Source of the DNA: Thamnidium elegans | Taxonomy: Eukaryota; Mucoromycota; Mucoromycetes; Mucorales; Mucoraceae | Direction of reading: 5' to 3' | Length of the DNA: 64,000 bases | Assembly: GCA_025201345.1 (NCBI GenBank) | Contig: JAIXMG010000001.1 | Coordinates: 620,001-684,000, forward strand | Part shown: positions 12,071 to 22,303 of the stretch, piece after piece | Layout: each line of letters opens with the position of its first letter | How positions within the stretch are numbered: the first letter of the stretch is position 1 | Translations under genes and position numbers: made by a program | Notes under the pieces: generated by a model | Told to the model about the DNA's origin: nothing | Seen by the model: only the letters and a program-made list of their open reading frames with translations | The model's database searches: none

Positions 12071-12679
12071 TTATAATAATATTAATAAATGAGGGTAAAA
12101 AAAGAGGAGAGAGAAAAAAGTGATAGGGTTTTTTTTTCTCAAAAAAAAAAAATATAGTGGAAATATAAAATGAATTATGTTTCCGAATTAGTGTGTTTTC
12201 CGGTAATTAAGATAAAAACCACTATTGATTTTTTGCGATTTTTTTTTTCTTATAAATATTTGTTTAATCAAAAAGAGACTTTATATGGTTAATAAGCTCT
12301 TTAAAAAACTTACATGTTTTATTTTATATCAAATAAACTGATAGATGATACCAATCAGGGCTACGAAAAATAATTGCAATCAAGTACCCTTTTTTCTCAA
12401 ATAGTTTGTACAGGAGCTGTTTAAACAGAATAAATACCTTGCTTCTTGACCCGGATAAAAAAAAAAAAAGGCAACTTTAACAGGTAACAAATAAACCCTT
12501 ATAGTAGCTTTCTAAATAAATGTAGTTTATTTGCAATCCAATTTAATTCTACCCCGAGTTTAGCTGAACCTCTTTAACACAAGAAAAAAGAGACGTCATT
12601 TTATAGCCAATCAACGTATTTTTTTTTTGTAAAAAAAGAAAAAAAAAAGGATTTTTTTTTCTTTTTATCTTTAATAAAA
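12071..12679. promoter_or_regulatory. Divergent intergenic region, ankyrin gene / GET4
   Basis: About 600 bp with several poly-T and poly-A tracts. A pyrimidine-rich stretch lies directly upstream of the GET4 start. No recognisable upstream element or additional gene. Confidence 0.4.
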
Positions 12680-14001
12680 ATGGCTTCAAGTAAAGGAACA
12701 GAAAAGACACTTCAAAAGTTGAGAGAGTCAGTTAATGCTGGTAACTACTATGAAGCTCAGCAAATGTATCGTACTGTCGCAAGAAGGTAAATATTTAAAT
12801 TGAACGCGCACTTTTTGTAAAAAAAAAAAAAAAGTAACGTTTTAACCCTTTTTAAAAAAAAGACTTAATAAACAACAAAAGTATCAAGATACTATTCGAT
12901 TACTTCATGATGGTGCAATCTTATTATTGCAACACAACCAAAATGGCTCTGGTTCTGATTTAGCAAACTACATGTTGGAAACTTATAAACTTGCATCGGT
13001 ACCTGTTGATGAAGCTTCTTTAGGTTTGTCTCATCATCCCTTTATTATTTATACATGTATATTAAAACCTACTTTATATAGACCGTGTTGTTGAAATTCT
13101 TAGCCTTTATCCCGCTGCCGAAGTTGGTCGTAAAACATTTATCAGTAATGCTTTCAGGTAATTTTTTTTTCTTTTTTGCACTGTAAATTATGTAATGGTA
13201 AGAGTGGTATTAAATATATATATATATATATATATATAGATGGGCAAAAGCAAATGGAGAGTATCCTCAAGGTGATCCTGAATTACACGATTATGTTGGT
13301 ACCATGTTTTATAACGGTAAAGAGAGAGAGAGAGGGAGAAAGAAAAAGGGAAATGTATATTGAGTTTTTTTTTCTGTAGAGAAAAAGTATAATTTGGCAG
13401 AAGATCATTTGCTTTTAGGAACCAAACATAGCGCAGAATTAATTGGAAAGTTGGCTTACGAATGGGCAGTTGAAGAGAATGTTCAATATAAGGGTATCTA
13501 TCTTGCACGTATTGTTTTACAGTAAGTCATATAATGTTTAAAAATGGTTATAACTATAAATCACTAAAGAAGAGTAGATTTTTAGCCTCCAAAGATATTT
13601 TATTCGCACAATTGGCATACAAAAACTTTATTTCAGCAGGAAAGCAACCTGTTGCAGGCGAATCGCAAGTTCGTAAAGCACCCGCTGATGAACCAACTAG
13701 TTACTATATTTATGCAGACCCATGGATCAATTTTACTCAGATGTTATTATTAACAGTTCAAAGAGACGCATCCGATTTATTTAAAGAGGTTCAATCTAAA
13801 TATGAAGGATTATATGGATCAGAACCTAATTTTGTTGAACTTGTTCAAGATATTGGTTTCCAATTCTTTAACATTCAAAAGCCTAGAAAGCAAGGTAATA
13901 TGATGGCTGAAATGATGGCAAACTTATTCTCTGGAGGTGGAGGTGCTGCCAATCCTTTACTTCAACTGGGTGATGCAAAGTCAAGTGAAGACCTTGATTA
14001 A
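12680..14001 (+). CDS. GET4: GET4, tail-anchored protein insertion factor
   Basis: Six exons (12680-12786, 12863-13023, 13082-13157, 13240-13316, 13380-13521, 13578-14001) encode 328 aa, the usual length of Get4. The helical-repeat signature is clear: a YYEAQQMYRTVARR block in the first helices, DTIRLLHDGAILLLQ, then RKTFISNAFRWAKANGEYPQGDPELH and FLASKDILFAQLAYKNF. Get4 pairs with Get5 to hand tail-anchored membrane proteins from Sgt2 to the Get3 ATPase in the cytosol. A (TA)n run fills the intron at 13215-13238. The Gly-rich segment SGGGGAANP and an acidic tail end the protein. Confidence 0.93.
13215..13238. repeat. (TA)n run in GET4 intron
   Basis: Twelve TA units forming most of the intron immediately before the 3' splice site of GET4 exon 4. 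Confidence 0.9.
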
Positions 14002-14854
14002 ATAATAAAAAAGAAACTTTTGAAAAAAAAAACCGTGTCTTCGTATATAGTATAAATATTAAAGAAAGAAAGAAAGGGGAGGGGGGGTTTCCTAAAGATG
14101 AAAAATCGATTTTTATCAATTAATCAGTGTTAAAAAAGGAGTAAATGTCCCATTGAGAAAGAGTACCGCTTAATGAAATCAAGTTGACGTAACTCAACAT
14201 AATGCAAAACTTTTATTTTGTCAAGCAACTGGACTTGAAACAGATTCGGCGGTTATTACAGTTTCTGTAGCACCAAATACCTGATAAATAACAAAAGCAA
14301 AAAGGAAACCCAATATATATTTTTAAATGAGTGTATTAAATTGAAATTGTAATAGAACAGTATTTTTTAAAAAAGATACTCTAGTCTTTGTGTAGTTTTG
14401 TAAAAGACGCTTTTTTTTTTTTTTAAATACGCCAAATGATTTTTCCATATCTGCTACTTTTTTTTTTTTTCCGCCAATTGAACTCGCGAGCACTATTTAC
14501 ATTAATGCACAAAAACAAAAAACAGTTGCGTGACTCTATTTAATTTCACACACTACTGTAGCTTTTATTTGTTTGGGTTTCCTTTTTGCATTAAAAACCG
14601 AAAAAGAGAAAGGATTATTTTCCAAAAGGAAAATAGAAATAGGTTTTAATGCTATGGGAGAAAAAAAAATTAGGAAAGTTGGTTTTAAATAAATGCGGGG
14701 TTGTCAGGACAGACCGGGTGAAATGTCCAATCAAATGCTTTTTGTATAAAGACTAAAAAAAAAAAAAGAAAAAAAAAAGCTATAAAAAAAGGGTTCGATA
14801 AAAAAAAAAGTTATTTGTACCTTTTTTCTTTTTTTTTTCTTTAATAATTATACC
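14002..14854. other. Intergenic, no confident gene
   Basis: Poly-T-rich region downstream of GET4. A minus-strand stretch at about 14220-14282 could be a 20-codon terminal exon after a good 3' splice site, but I could not find the rest of a gene. The sequence just upstream of 14855 is pyrimidine-rich like other starts in this window. Confidence 0.45.
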
Positions 14855-15319
14855 ATGATGGAATATCAACCCATAAACCACCCTTATAACTCATCCTGCG
14901 GTTATTGCCACCACGATGAAGAACACTATATATTTGGTGAAGACTCAATGAGTTGTTCACCTACATTTGAAACATTTAATATTATTCCTTCTCACAACGA
15001 ACAAGAACCATACCGTTACAATTATTTATTAAATTTAATGACTGCGCCGGATATGAACGCTTATTTATCAGCGACTAGTTTTAATGATGACATTTATGCT
15101 CTACCGATTCATTTACAACGTTTGATAAGTGAAGCAAGAGAAGAAATACTTTTATCTAACTCAAATAAAAATTATAAAGAAAAGTCTGCTCAGTTACGTT
15201 TAGAAAAAGTGCGTCAGTTAGTTTGGTTACGTTCTGACGGTGACTTTTCTATCTTGATGAACACTTTAACTGAATTGGTTTCTGATGAAGACGAATTGGA
15301 AGATCTTTTGAGAATCTAA
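14855..15319 (+). CDS. Unknown 154-aa protein
   Basis: Single-exon reading frame starting MMEYQPINH, preceded by the poly-pyrimidine/ATAATTATACC leader typical of starts in this window. The N-terminal third contains a CGYCHHDEEH stretch with Cys and His residues that could hold a metal but does not match a finger I know. The C-terminal half (about residues 90-154) is a predicted charged helix bundle rich in Leu, Arg and Glu, ending DEDELEDLLRI. No signal peptide or membrane segment. It is convergent with the DUF4112 gene across only 33 bp. I do not recognise the family; length, composition and leader support a real gene. Confidence 0.6.
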   Translation: MMEYQPINHPYNSSCGYCHHDEEHYIFGEDSMSCSPTFETFNIIPSHNEQEPYRYNYLLNLMTAPDMNAYLSATSFNDDIYALPIHLQRLISEAREEILLSNSNKNYKEKSAQLRLEKVRQLVWLRSDGDFSILMNTLTELVSDEDELEDLLRI

Positions 15320-15352
15320 CCCTTTTTTTTTATATATATATAATAAAATTTT

Positions 15353-15914
15353 TTATTCTATTTTCTCTCTCCGTTCCCATTTACTTAGTTCTTGATAATT
15401 ATACAAATTTGACTTGTAAAACATATGAAAGAATCCACCCAATAATGGAATGAGACCAAGTAAAAATGCGACAACTATATTAAACAACATTCGTAGCAAT
15501 AGCCAAAGTGGTATGCCGAACTTTGTTGACAAATAAACTGTAACCATACGCTTGTTTAATACATAAATTACCAAAAAAAATGATATCTCCTAAAAAAAAA
15601 AACTTACTTTGATAAAGTGATAAAATGGATCCCATTGCTCCTCCAATAAATGGAATAAATCCCAAGATAGATCCAATACCAATAGGGATTGGACACCATG
15701 GAAATATATTATCTAGCCCCGTTGCCATGGCTTCAATTCTTTTCAATCGTTTGTCTCTTTCTCCCTCAGATACTTTGTCTGATGGTAATTTTTGGTCCAA
15801 AAAAGGAAATTGTTTTTCAACACGAGCTATTTGTTCTACGCCCATTTCTCTTACTTTATCCACCATTTGTGGTACATATAAGCATTTTCCCACTTGTCTC
15901 TTGACTGTATTCAT
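15353..15914 (-). CDS. DUF4112 family membrane protein
   Basis: Two exons (15608-15914 and 15353-15537, read on the minus strand) give 163 aa. The DUF4112 signature is visible: RIEAMATGLDNIFPWCPIPIGIGSILGFIPFIGG, then SLYQ-x-Y at the splice junction, and LLGLIPLLGGFFHMFYKSNLYN near the end. Two to three hydrophobic segments with paired G-x-x-P-x-x-G turns make it an integral membrane protein of unknown function. A fungal and bacterial family; cellular site not known. Its 5' end lies next to a broken copy of another gene at 15967-16278. Confidence 0.87.
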
Positions 15915-15966
15915 TTATGTAATAATAATAATAACAAGAATAATAATGATAAAAAAAAAAAGTGAT

Positions 15967-16278
15967 TTTATTTATATTATATTTTCCTAAACATCCCTTC
16001 TTATTTTCAATTTGTTCAATTTCATCTTCTACTGAAAACGACTTGAAGAAGATTTGTGTAGAAGGTACTGGTTTTGATAGTGAGTTCGGATAATTTAGAA
16101 TGTATGGGTTTCAATTGACTATCTGTCGATTAACGTTGATTCTCAAAAAAACTTTTGAATCGAAATATCATCTCACTACCAATTGATTCAGTTTCATTTA
16201 CTGAGGTCTTTAACGTCTTTAGAACCTTGACCTTTTCAGTTTTTTTTTAGCACGAGTCACGACCGCAAAAACAGTAAG
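15967..16278 (-). pseudogene. Truncated copy of the Pex24-like gene at 22918-24360
   Basis: Three blocks match the C-terminal third of the intact gene in the same orientation: 15967-16045 with about 22898-22965 (3' end), 16068-16132 with about 23176-23250, and 16133-16278 with about 23310-23445. The stretches between are deleted. Examples of shared runs are tttatttatattatatttt, ttcaattgactatctgtc and ttgattcagtttcattt. Point changes and deletions leave no open frame. This is a partial, decayed duplicate about 7 kb from its source. Confidence 0.88.
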
Positions 16279-16376
16279 ATTTTTTTTAAAGTCAAAGCTA
16301 TATATTTATTTGTTTAGCTATGCACAGGAATCAAAAAAATGATTAATCCAGAAGACAAGATAGTTTTATCAAACAT

Positions 16377-16775
16377 ATGCTTGAAGATACGTTTAAAAAT
16401 CTTAAAAATGGATCAGACAGCCTAAAATATTTAATTTCACGATACAAGTTTGTCTCCTACAATACATTTAAAAAGGTAAAAAATCTTCTCCATTCAAATA
16501 ATCCAAACAACTATGACACTTGTTGCATATTCCGTTGCTACACCTGAAAAATGGCAAGCAGTTGAATGCCGTCCTGCTTATGTACCGCTCACTTGGGATG
16601 ACAGACAATATTTTTTATAAAAGTATTTGAGCTGCTTACGTTTTTATTAGAAGAGTTACAAAACCAGAAAGAAAACTTTAAAGTTTTAAAAGAAGAACAT
16701 TTAGGCATAACTTGTGTAGCTACAGGGCAGTCTGTTGAAGATATTTTAGTACATAATTTAAGTGAGAATAATTAA
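16377..16775 (+). pseudogene. Fragment of lineage-specific gene family (same as 57258-60418)
   Basis: The exon-like frame 16377-16475 contains SRYKFVSYNTFKK, aligning with ARRYKYTSFNTFKG near the C-terminus of the gene at 57-60 kb, and ends at a GT donor. A frame at 16513-16620 (35 codons, AYSVATPEKWQ start) sits where the terminal exon WTMSTPFPG would be. A third frame, about 16623-16775 (ELLTFLLEELQNQKENFKVL, ending SENN), resembles the ORF at 60875-61093 (LSREHEQVLKEA). Nothing upstream continues the gene, so this is a remnant. Homology was judged by eye. Confidence 0.5.
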
Positions 16776-16970
16776 AAATATAAACATCATTCAGTTTAAT
16801 AAAGATAACAATTAAGCCAGTAATTATTATTACGCTATTGGCCTAGGTATAACGTTTGCATTTTACTTTAAACTTGAATCATCGCGCTATTCTTATTCTG
16901 ATTGAAAGGTTTTAACAGCCCCATATTCAGTGTCACCGTGAATTTTTTAGCATCCTCTTGAATTCGGCTT

Positions 16971-17084
16971 AATTGTAAAAACGAATCGATTGCTAACTAT
17001 GATTTCTTATTTATTTCTTTTGCAATAGTGGTTACACCTAAATTTGATTTCTAGATTCTATGCTTATAAGGTTCATTTTGATAC
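16971..17084 (+). repeat. Dispersed repeat, copy A
   Basis: Matches 60471-60658 in the same orientation, with an indel of about 70 bp. Shared runs include aattgtaaaa, attgctaactatgatt, ttttgcaatagtgg and ataaggttcattttgatac. No coding potential was seen. Confidence 0.85.
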
Positions 17085-17239
17085 AGCTGACACTTTTGAA
17101 ATTGGGACAACCAATAAAAACTAGTGCGCTTATATTTTTAATTGTGGTAACACCTTTTTCATTCGTTTCCTTGGCATCACATTTAAGGCTCGATGTTGTT
17201 CTTTTTCCTATTCTTTTATTCTTTTCTTTTTAAAAAAAC

Positions 17240-17446
17240 ATGAGTGTTAACGACAACAAAATATTTCCTATAATTGTCCAATCTTACATGGATTGGGAAG
17301 GACCAGCAGCGGTAAACGCAGAAGAAAGATCAATGAGAAAACAAAAGACTGTTAATTTTAAAGAAACCTCAATAGCTATTTCAAAAGCACGAGGATCTTA
17401 TATAACGAAAAACGAACCAAAGGTTGTAAACCTAGGTGAAAAATAG
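17240..17446 (+). CDS. Small hypothetical protein, 68 aa
   Basis: ATG follows a long pyrimidine tract and a run of A, the leader pattern of confirmed genes here. The product is hydrophilic and basic (about pI>9), begins MSVNDNKIFPIIVQSYMDWE, and has no membrane segment or recognised domain. It lies inside an accessory region, so it may be a chance frame or a leftover exon. No relatives are known to me. Confidence 0.35.
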   Translation: MSVNDNKIFPIIVQSYMDWEGPAAVNAEERSMRKQKTVNFKETSIAISKARGSYITKNEPKVVNLGEK

Positions 17447-18161
17447 ACTAAAGAAAAAGGACTTCTTTATATAGAATAAAAGAGGCTATTTATGCGATCT
17501 GGCATCTGGGTACAATAGGATGAGTTTTAATTCTATATTTGAATAAGTTTCCCATTTAAGAATATTACTTGTCTACTCGTGAGAATAGTCCTAGAGCCCT
17601 TTCATAAAGATAACGCGGAAGCCTCATCTTTAGAACTAAAGATAAAGTTGATAGAGAAAATTATTGTACATGGTTGCTGTGTCAAGTTAAAAGAATAGTT
17701 TTATTTTTATAAAGTAGAACTAGCCATTACTTCTGAGAACTAAACTTTATCTACAGATATTGAGTTATTTAATCTACTGCTATATAGAAATAATGTCAAA
17801 TGACATTATGTGTCTATGCCTTACTTTTATATGATTTCTTGCACAAGAAGCTATAAATTACTTCACATTTAACGTAGCAGTACTTACATATTGAAGTTGA
17901 AACAAGTCTATCAACACATACTTTAGAGCATTGAGTATTTCATTCCACAGAATAAAAAAGGTCTATAAGTAGAAATAAAAGACATGGAAAATGAAACTAA
18001 AGGTATTTTATTACTTGAAAATAATAGTGTATGGATAGACTTGGAGAAAAAGCCAAAGCCAAAATTAAAAATAAAGATATAGGTAAAACAATAAAATAAA
18101 GGTAAAGGGTATAAGAAAATAATAATTAAAAAAAAAAAAAAAAAAAAAAAAGATAAAGAAA
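17447..18161. other. Intergenic, nothing recognised
   Basis: AT-rich, ending in a poly-A run just downstream of the 497-aa gene's stop codon. No coding blocks found. Confidence 0.5.
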
Positions 18162-20066
18162 TTAAATTTCTTCTAATTTCCTCTTTTTGTTAGGTTTTGC
18201 TAATGGGACAAAGCAAGGAGGAATAAGCGTAAGCTCAGAATTAGGACCAAAAGACACAGATGTAGAAACATCATCAATATATTCAGCTGTCTTTTTGATT
18301 GTTTGTGCATGGCTATAAACTAAATTGAGGACAGGAGGAAGCAGAGCAGGAACTTCTTCAATCGACTCAGGCATCTTTAATCTTTTTGTAGTAACCAACA
18401 AAGCAACAGAGCCGCGATCAAGTTTCATCTTCAAACCTACGATCCACATGCCTATTTTTATGCAAAAGTAAGTAATCTATACGAAGAATTAAAAAGATAG
18501 AAGATTACAAACATACCGCTAATCACAAATCCCACTGTTTCAACTTTTGATATATCTATGGTGGGGAAACTGCTAGCAGCTTGAATAACGAAGGCCTTCA
18601 TCATTCTCGGAGTCTTAAGACTCTTCTCTTGTAATTCCTTGGTTCCATTTGAACCTTTATCAGACAAGCCTATTTCAAGACATCCTATTTCAGTTGACTT
18701 GTGTAAGAACGACAAGTCGGCAAGATCACCTGGCATCTGTCGACGTAACATTTCCATTGTTCCTAAAAATCTTGTCTTGTTTTTGGTCTCTGCCGATGCT
18801 CTACTTCCGGTTACTCTATAAATAAGCAAAACGAACTCAATCAACACAGGGTTATATATTAAATTGGATTATTTCCTTACGTTTCTGTTCTTGTTTTGCT
18901 AATTCTTCTGCTTTTTTTGATAAAGCCATATACTTCATCAAGCAAATCTTGTTCAGAATTAAACATAGCAACATTGGTATTATAGAAGAGCTCAATATAG
19001 TCTAATACACTCTCCTTCACCCAGTAAAGCTCAGGGTCATCGTGTCTGTCAGCTTCAATATTCTTGAAAACATCATACACCTCCTTGTATGTTTTCTAAG
19101 TAAGCAGTGAGAACAGTTGTATCTACTAATATATTGGACTATTAAATCATAAACAAATACCTTTTTGTTTAACTTTAGCAAAGCATCAACTAAATGCTTT
19201 GGCATATCTTCGCAGACTTTTTTAGCTTCAATACTATCTTTAATTTCCTTCAAATCTTCAACTGAGAAATAGTCTTTCCAAATATCATCATTAGCAGAAA
19301 AGATAAATGAGTGTGATGGGCTATTTGAATAGAATTGAGACAAACAATTAGTTCTAGCTTGCAATACATTTTTTTAATACAAAAAAACTTACTGTTCGTA
19401 AATAAATTTTCGGGAAGCTTCATACATGATATCTTCCACGCAAGTTCCTGATCTTAATACCCATTTGTTTTGTATGCTTTCATACGAAGATTTGAGAAGA
19501 AGGAAGTCCTCGTTACTTAATTTTTGTTGGTAATGAAGTGAAGAAGTACTGCTTTTTGGAGTTGGACTGGTTTCGGTTGAAGCTGCTTGATCTGAGACAA
19601 GACTTGATTCTGCAGCCTCATCGAGTATCAATCTCCAAGTCTTCTCGGCCACCTGTTTCAACTGTAAAAGAATTAATTATTTTAGCCAACTGGATTTTAT
19701 CTTGCCATACAGCCATTTTATGATGCCATAGAAACACACTGACTGTGACAAACTGTCACTTATAAAAATAGCACTTGTACTTACGCATTTTTTTCTGCCG
19801 ATACTTTCTAAGCAGTTTTTAAGCCTTCTATTCCATATTCCTTTAAAATTGTTCAAATCGAAATCCGAACTTGTATTCAATGTGTTTAACTCTTTAAGAA
19901 CAAGATCTTTCAAATGGAATAAGATCGATGAGCTATCGACTGGTTTTTTTTCTTGTTCTAATTGATTTAAAGTCGATATTATTTCTTAAAGACGCGTTAG
20001 TGAAAAGCATTGTTTACTTAATGTAAAATATGTAATACCTTCTCTATACTTAACGTTTACTGACAT
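18162..20066 (-). CDS. Intact lineage-specific protein of unknown function, 497 aa
   Basis: Seven exons on the minus strand (20039-20066, 19785-19984, 19393-19661, 19161-19353, 18881-19095, 18517-18815, 18162-18451) join in phase with no stop. The order is: a short Lys-rich N-terminus, a WNRRLKNCLESIG helix, a Ser/Thr-rich linker, a region with SVLDYIELFYNT, then a block GSRASAETKNKTRFLGTMEM / LADLSFLHKSTEIGCLEIGL and a beta-rich C-terminus with PALLPPVLNLVYSHAQTIK. The tail KPNKKRKLEEI looks like a nuclear localisation signal. No signal peptide or membrane segment. I do not recognise a named domain. The conserved E-x-K / D-x-S-x-x-H and E-x-G pattern in the central block could be worth testing against nuclease-like folds, but that is speculation. 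It is the only complete gene in the 16-22.6 kb accessory region. Confidence 0.72.
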
Positions 20067-20103
20067 AATCAAAAAAGAAGGAGGAGCTCTCGATACACGG
20101 TGG

Positions 20104-20406
20104 GTGTACGAAAATGTCAAAATACGTGACGTAGTAACAGAGTTGTGCAAAAATCTGCATAAGATAAATCTTGCACACTCCTACTCAAAAATATATACAC
20201 AAGTTGTCGAAGCAAAAAATGAAGAAGCGTTAAATACGCAGCCCTGGTATCAAGGAATCTTCAATTACTTAGTATTATTTTATTTAATCTTATTTATGTT
20301 CTCATCCAGAAAAAAAAATGAATACTATATAGCTAGTTTGAAAAATCCGGAGAGGAGGAGAATATTCTTTTTTTATTATTATCATACATCCGAAAATAAA
20401 GCATAG
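20104..20406 (+). other. Unassigned 100-codon open frame
   Basis: Starts 38 bp from, and divergent to, the 497-aa gene. The first 60 residues (DVVTELCKNLHKINLAHSY, then VVEAKNEEALNTQPWYQG) look protein-like; after that it becomes hydrophobic and poly-T-derived. It may be the 5' exon of a decayed neighbour or a chance frame. No family recognised. Confidence 0.25.
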
Positions 20407-21257
20407 CTCAGAGAGCTTGTAAATACCACTTCTGAATCCGAAACGAAGGCAGCAAATATTGTGTTATAAACAGTTTTTTGCACAACTCTATTTTTGAATA
20501 CCCCTATAGGTTTCTGGATTAAATATAGAAATTATTCGTGCATACACACATTAGATTTTTCAAAATATCTAATTCTCATATATAAACCCTTCAATAAGCT
20601 ATCATAGTGTATTTGATAATTTACCTTAACAAAAGTTAAAGAGCCCTAATAGTATTTGCCTTGCTTTATTATCGTACAATCACAACAACCATAAAACATT
20701 TTGATATAGACAAATGAACTTAGTTTTACATATTCTACAAAGAGATAACATGTAAACAGCGATGATGCTTTACTTGAGTAGGAAGAAAGTGGTGGACCGT
20801 TTGACCAATATGTCCAGTAGTCCAACAAAAGGTGGAACCTGTTCAAGTGAATTTTTCTACAACCTAATTAAGTAAACGTTTTAAAGTTAAATGTAAATGA
20901 AAAGAAATAGGATTTTAGAACATGATTCGAACAATAGTTGGTCAACTTTTTTGATGAATTCAGTTCTTGTAAGTATCAAAAGACAAACCTTACATGCAAG
21001 ACAAAAAATATGTAAGTGAAATTAGAGGTATAAAAGAGGCTAAAAAACTAGTTGATTCAATAAACCAGAAAATACTCTTGAGACTAATTACTCAATAAAA
21101 CATGCCTCTATTAATTTGTATATTAACGCTGTATTGTTGAGTAGATATTACGTTGTATGTTATTGTTCTGTCAGGTTCTAATCTAATTTTATTTTTATCT
21201 AAGCCAGCTGAATAATTTCATTATATGACTGCATGGCAAGAACTATAGCTCAGTGTT
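20407..21257. other. Intergenic, nothing recognised
   Basis: AT-rich accessory DNA. No coherent frame, RNA gene or repeat was identified. Confidence 0.45.
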
Positions 21258-21259
21258 GA

Positions 21260-21409
21260 TTATCAATGGTAGATGGTAAGTGAGCGGCCATTGATACATC
21301 ACAGCCTAAAGGCGGGAAGCCAAGCTCGTTTATCTGAATATCCACGGCCTGATTCTGAATATAGGCGGCAGTATTATCAAACTGTGACATAACCAGAGGA
21401 TTGTACTGA
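21260..21409 (-). pseudogene. Orphan terminal exon of an unknown gene
   Basis: On the minus strand, after a good 3' splice site (ttatattcag), an uninterrupted frame reads YNPLVMSQFDNTAAYIQNQ, then ELGFPPLGCDVSMAAHLPS, and stops after TIDNQH. Codon use and composition are clearly protein-like. No matching upstream exon is visible between 21.42 and 21.96 kb, so this is probably a detached 3' end of a multi-copy lineage-specific gene or transposon protein. No domain recognised. Confidence 0.45.
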
Positions 21410-21965
21410 ATATAAATAGTGTTTTTGATTGTGTATTAGTAACTATTAGTTTTAGAGTTTGAAATGATGAAGTTGTAGAAAGGATGTGTAAGGTAGAGTA
21501 TTAAGATATTTCCTGTGATCTCGACATTCAAGCTAAACAAAATAGCATTTGTTCTTATCACTAAATCATAAAAGATGATATTTGAAGAGAACTAACACTG
21601 TTTTCTGTCAAGTTACATATTTATTGTTAATGATAAAGTATTACTGTCAACTATACATCTTCAAGGTCAAGACTTAAGAAAAACTGCATTCAATACGCAC
21701 AATACTTCTCCAAATCCCTCTGCATTCACTTTTTCTATTAATGCTGTTTACACAAAAGTTGTTTCTGAGCAACGCCTCAGAACGATAGTCTCAAGATCAG
21801 AAATATGCTACAACATCAAAATATGCAATTTTGTCAACTATTAAATTTGTCTTATTTTTCATACAATAGCTTTTTTAGTTCTCAAATGCTCTAAAAGGAA
21901 CATTTGATTAACAGGATCTACCACGGGAAGGTAAAAGCTTAACAGATCCCAAAATAGACGGACGT

Positions 21966-22303
21966 CTGCAGAGAGGGAGGGAAAGTCAGTGATGAAAGTT
22001 CAACTAGCAACAGTCTATACATCTGCTTAACGCCAATCTAAAGAAGCACCTTGAACCTGCAGAGAGGGAGGGAAAGTCAGTGATGAACATTTCAACTAGC
22101 AACAGTCTATGCATTTGCTTAGCCTAAGGAATGGAGGCTTGAGAGTCTGCAGAGAGGGAGGGAAAGGCAGGATTGGCAAGTATGCCAACGCGCACCAGTC
22201 TATACATCTGCTTAACATAACAAGCACATAACAATAACCCCGCAAAGAGGGAGGGAAAGTCAGTGATGAAAGTTCAACTAGCAACAGTCTATGCATCTGC
22301 TTA
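21966..22303. repeat. Four-unit 91-bp array: 64-68-bp repeats with 25-27-bp unique spacers
   Basis: Units at 21966-22029, 22057-22121, 22147-22214 and 22240-22303. Each starts c-t/c-g-c-a-g/a-agagggagggaaag and ends in cagtctat-r-catctgctta. Units 1, 2 and 4 share gtcagtgatga and tcaactagcaacagtctat; unit 3 diverges in its middle. The spacers (22030-22056, 22122-22146, 22215-22239) do not resemble each other. Start-to-start period is 90-93 bp. The open frame on the minus strand through the array follows from the repeat and is not evidence of coding. Confidence 0.92.

Noticed and set aside
14220..14640. Possible two-exon mini-gene on the minus strand ending ETVITAESVSSPVA
   Set aside because: Only about 25 codons could be joined and no further exon or homology was found; recorded as intergenic.
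22096..22296. Open frame of 66 codons on the minus strand across the repeat array
   Set aside because: It results from the repeated sequence; unit spacing (91, 90, 93) does not keep one frame through all units.
21966..22303. True CRISPR array
   Set aside because: The repeats are 64-68 bp and imperfect, there are no cas genes and the genome is eukaryotic.
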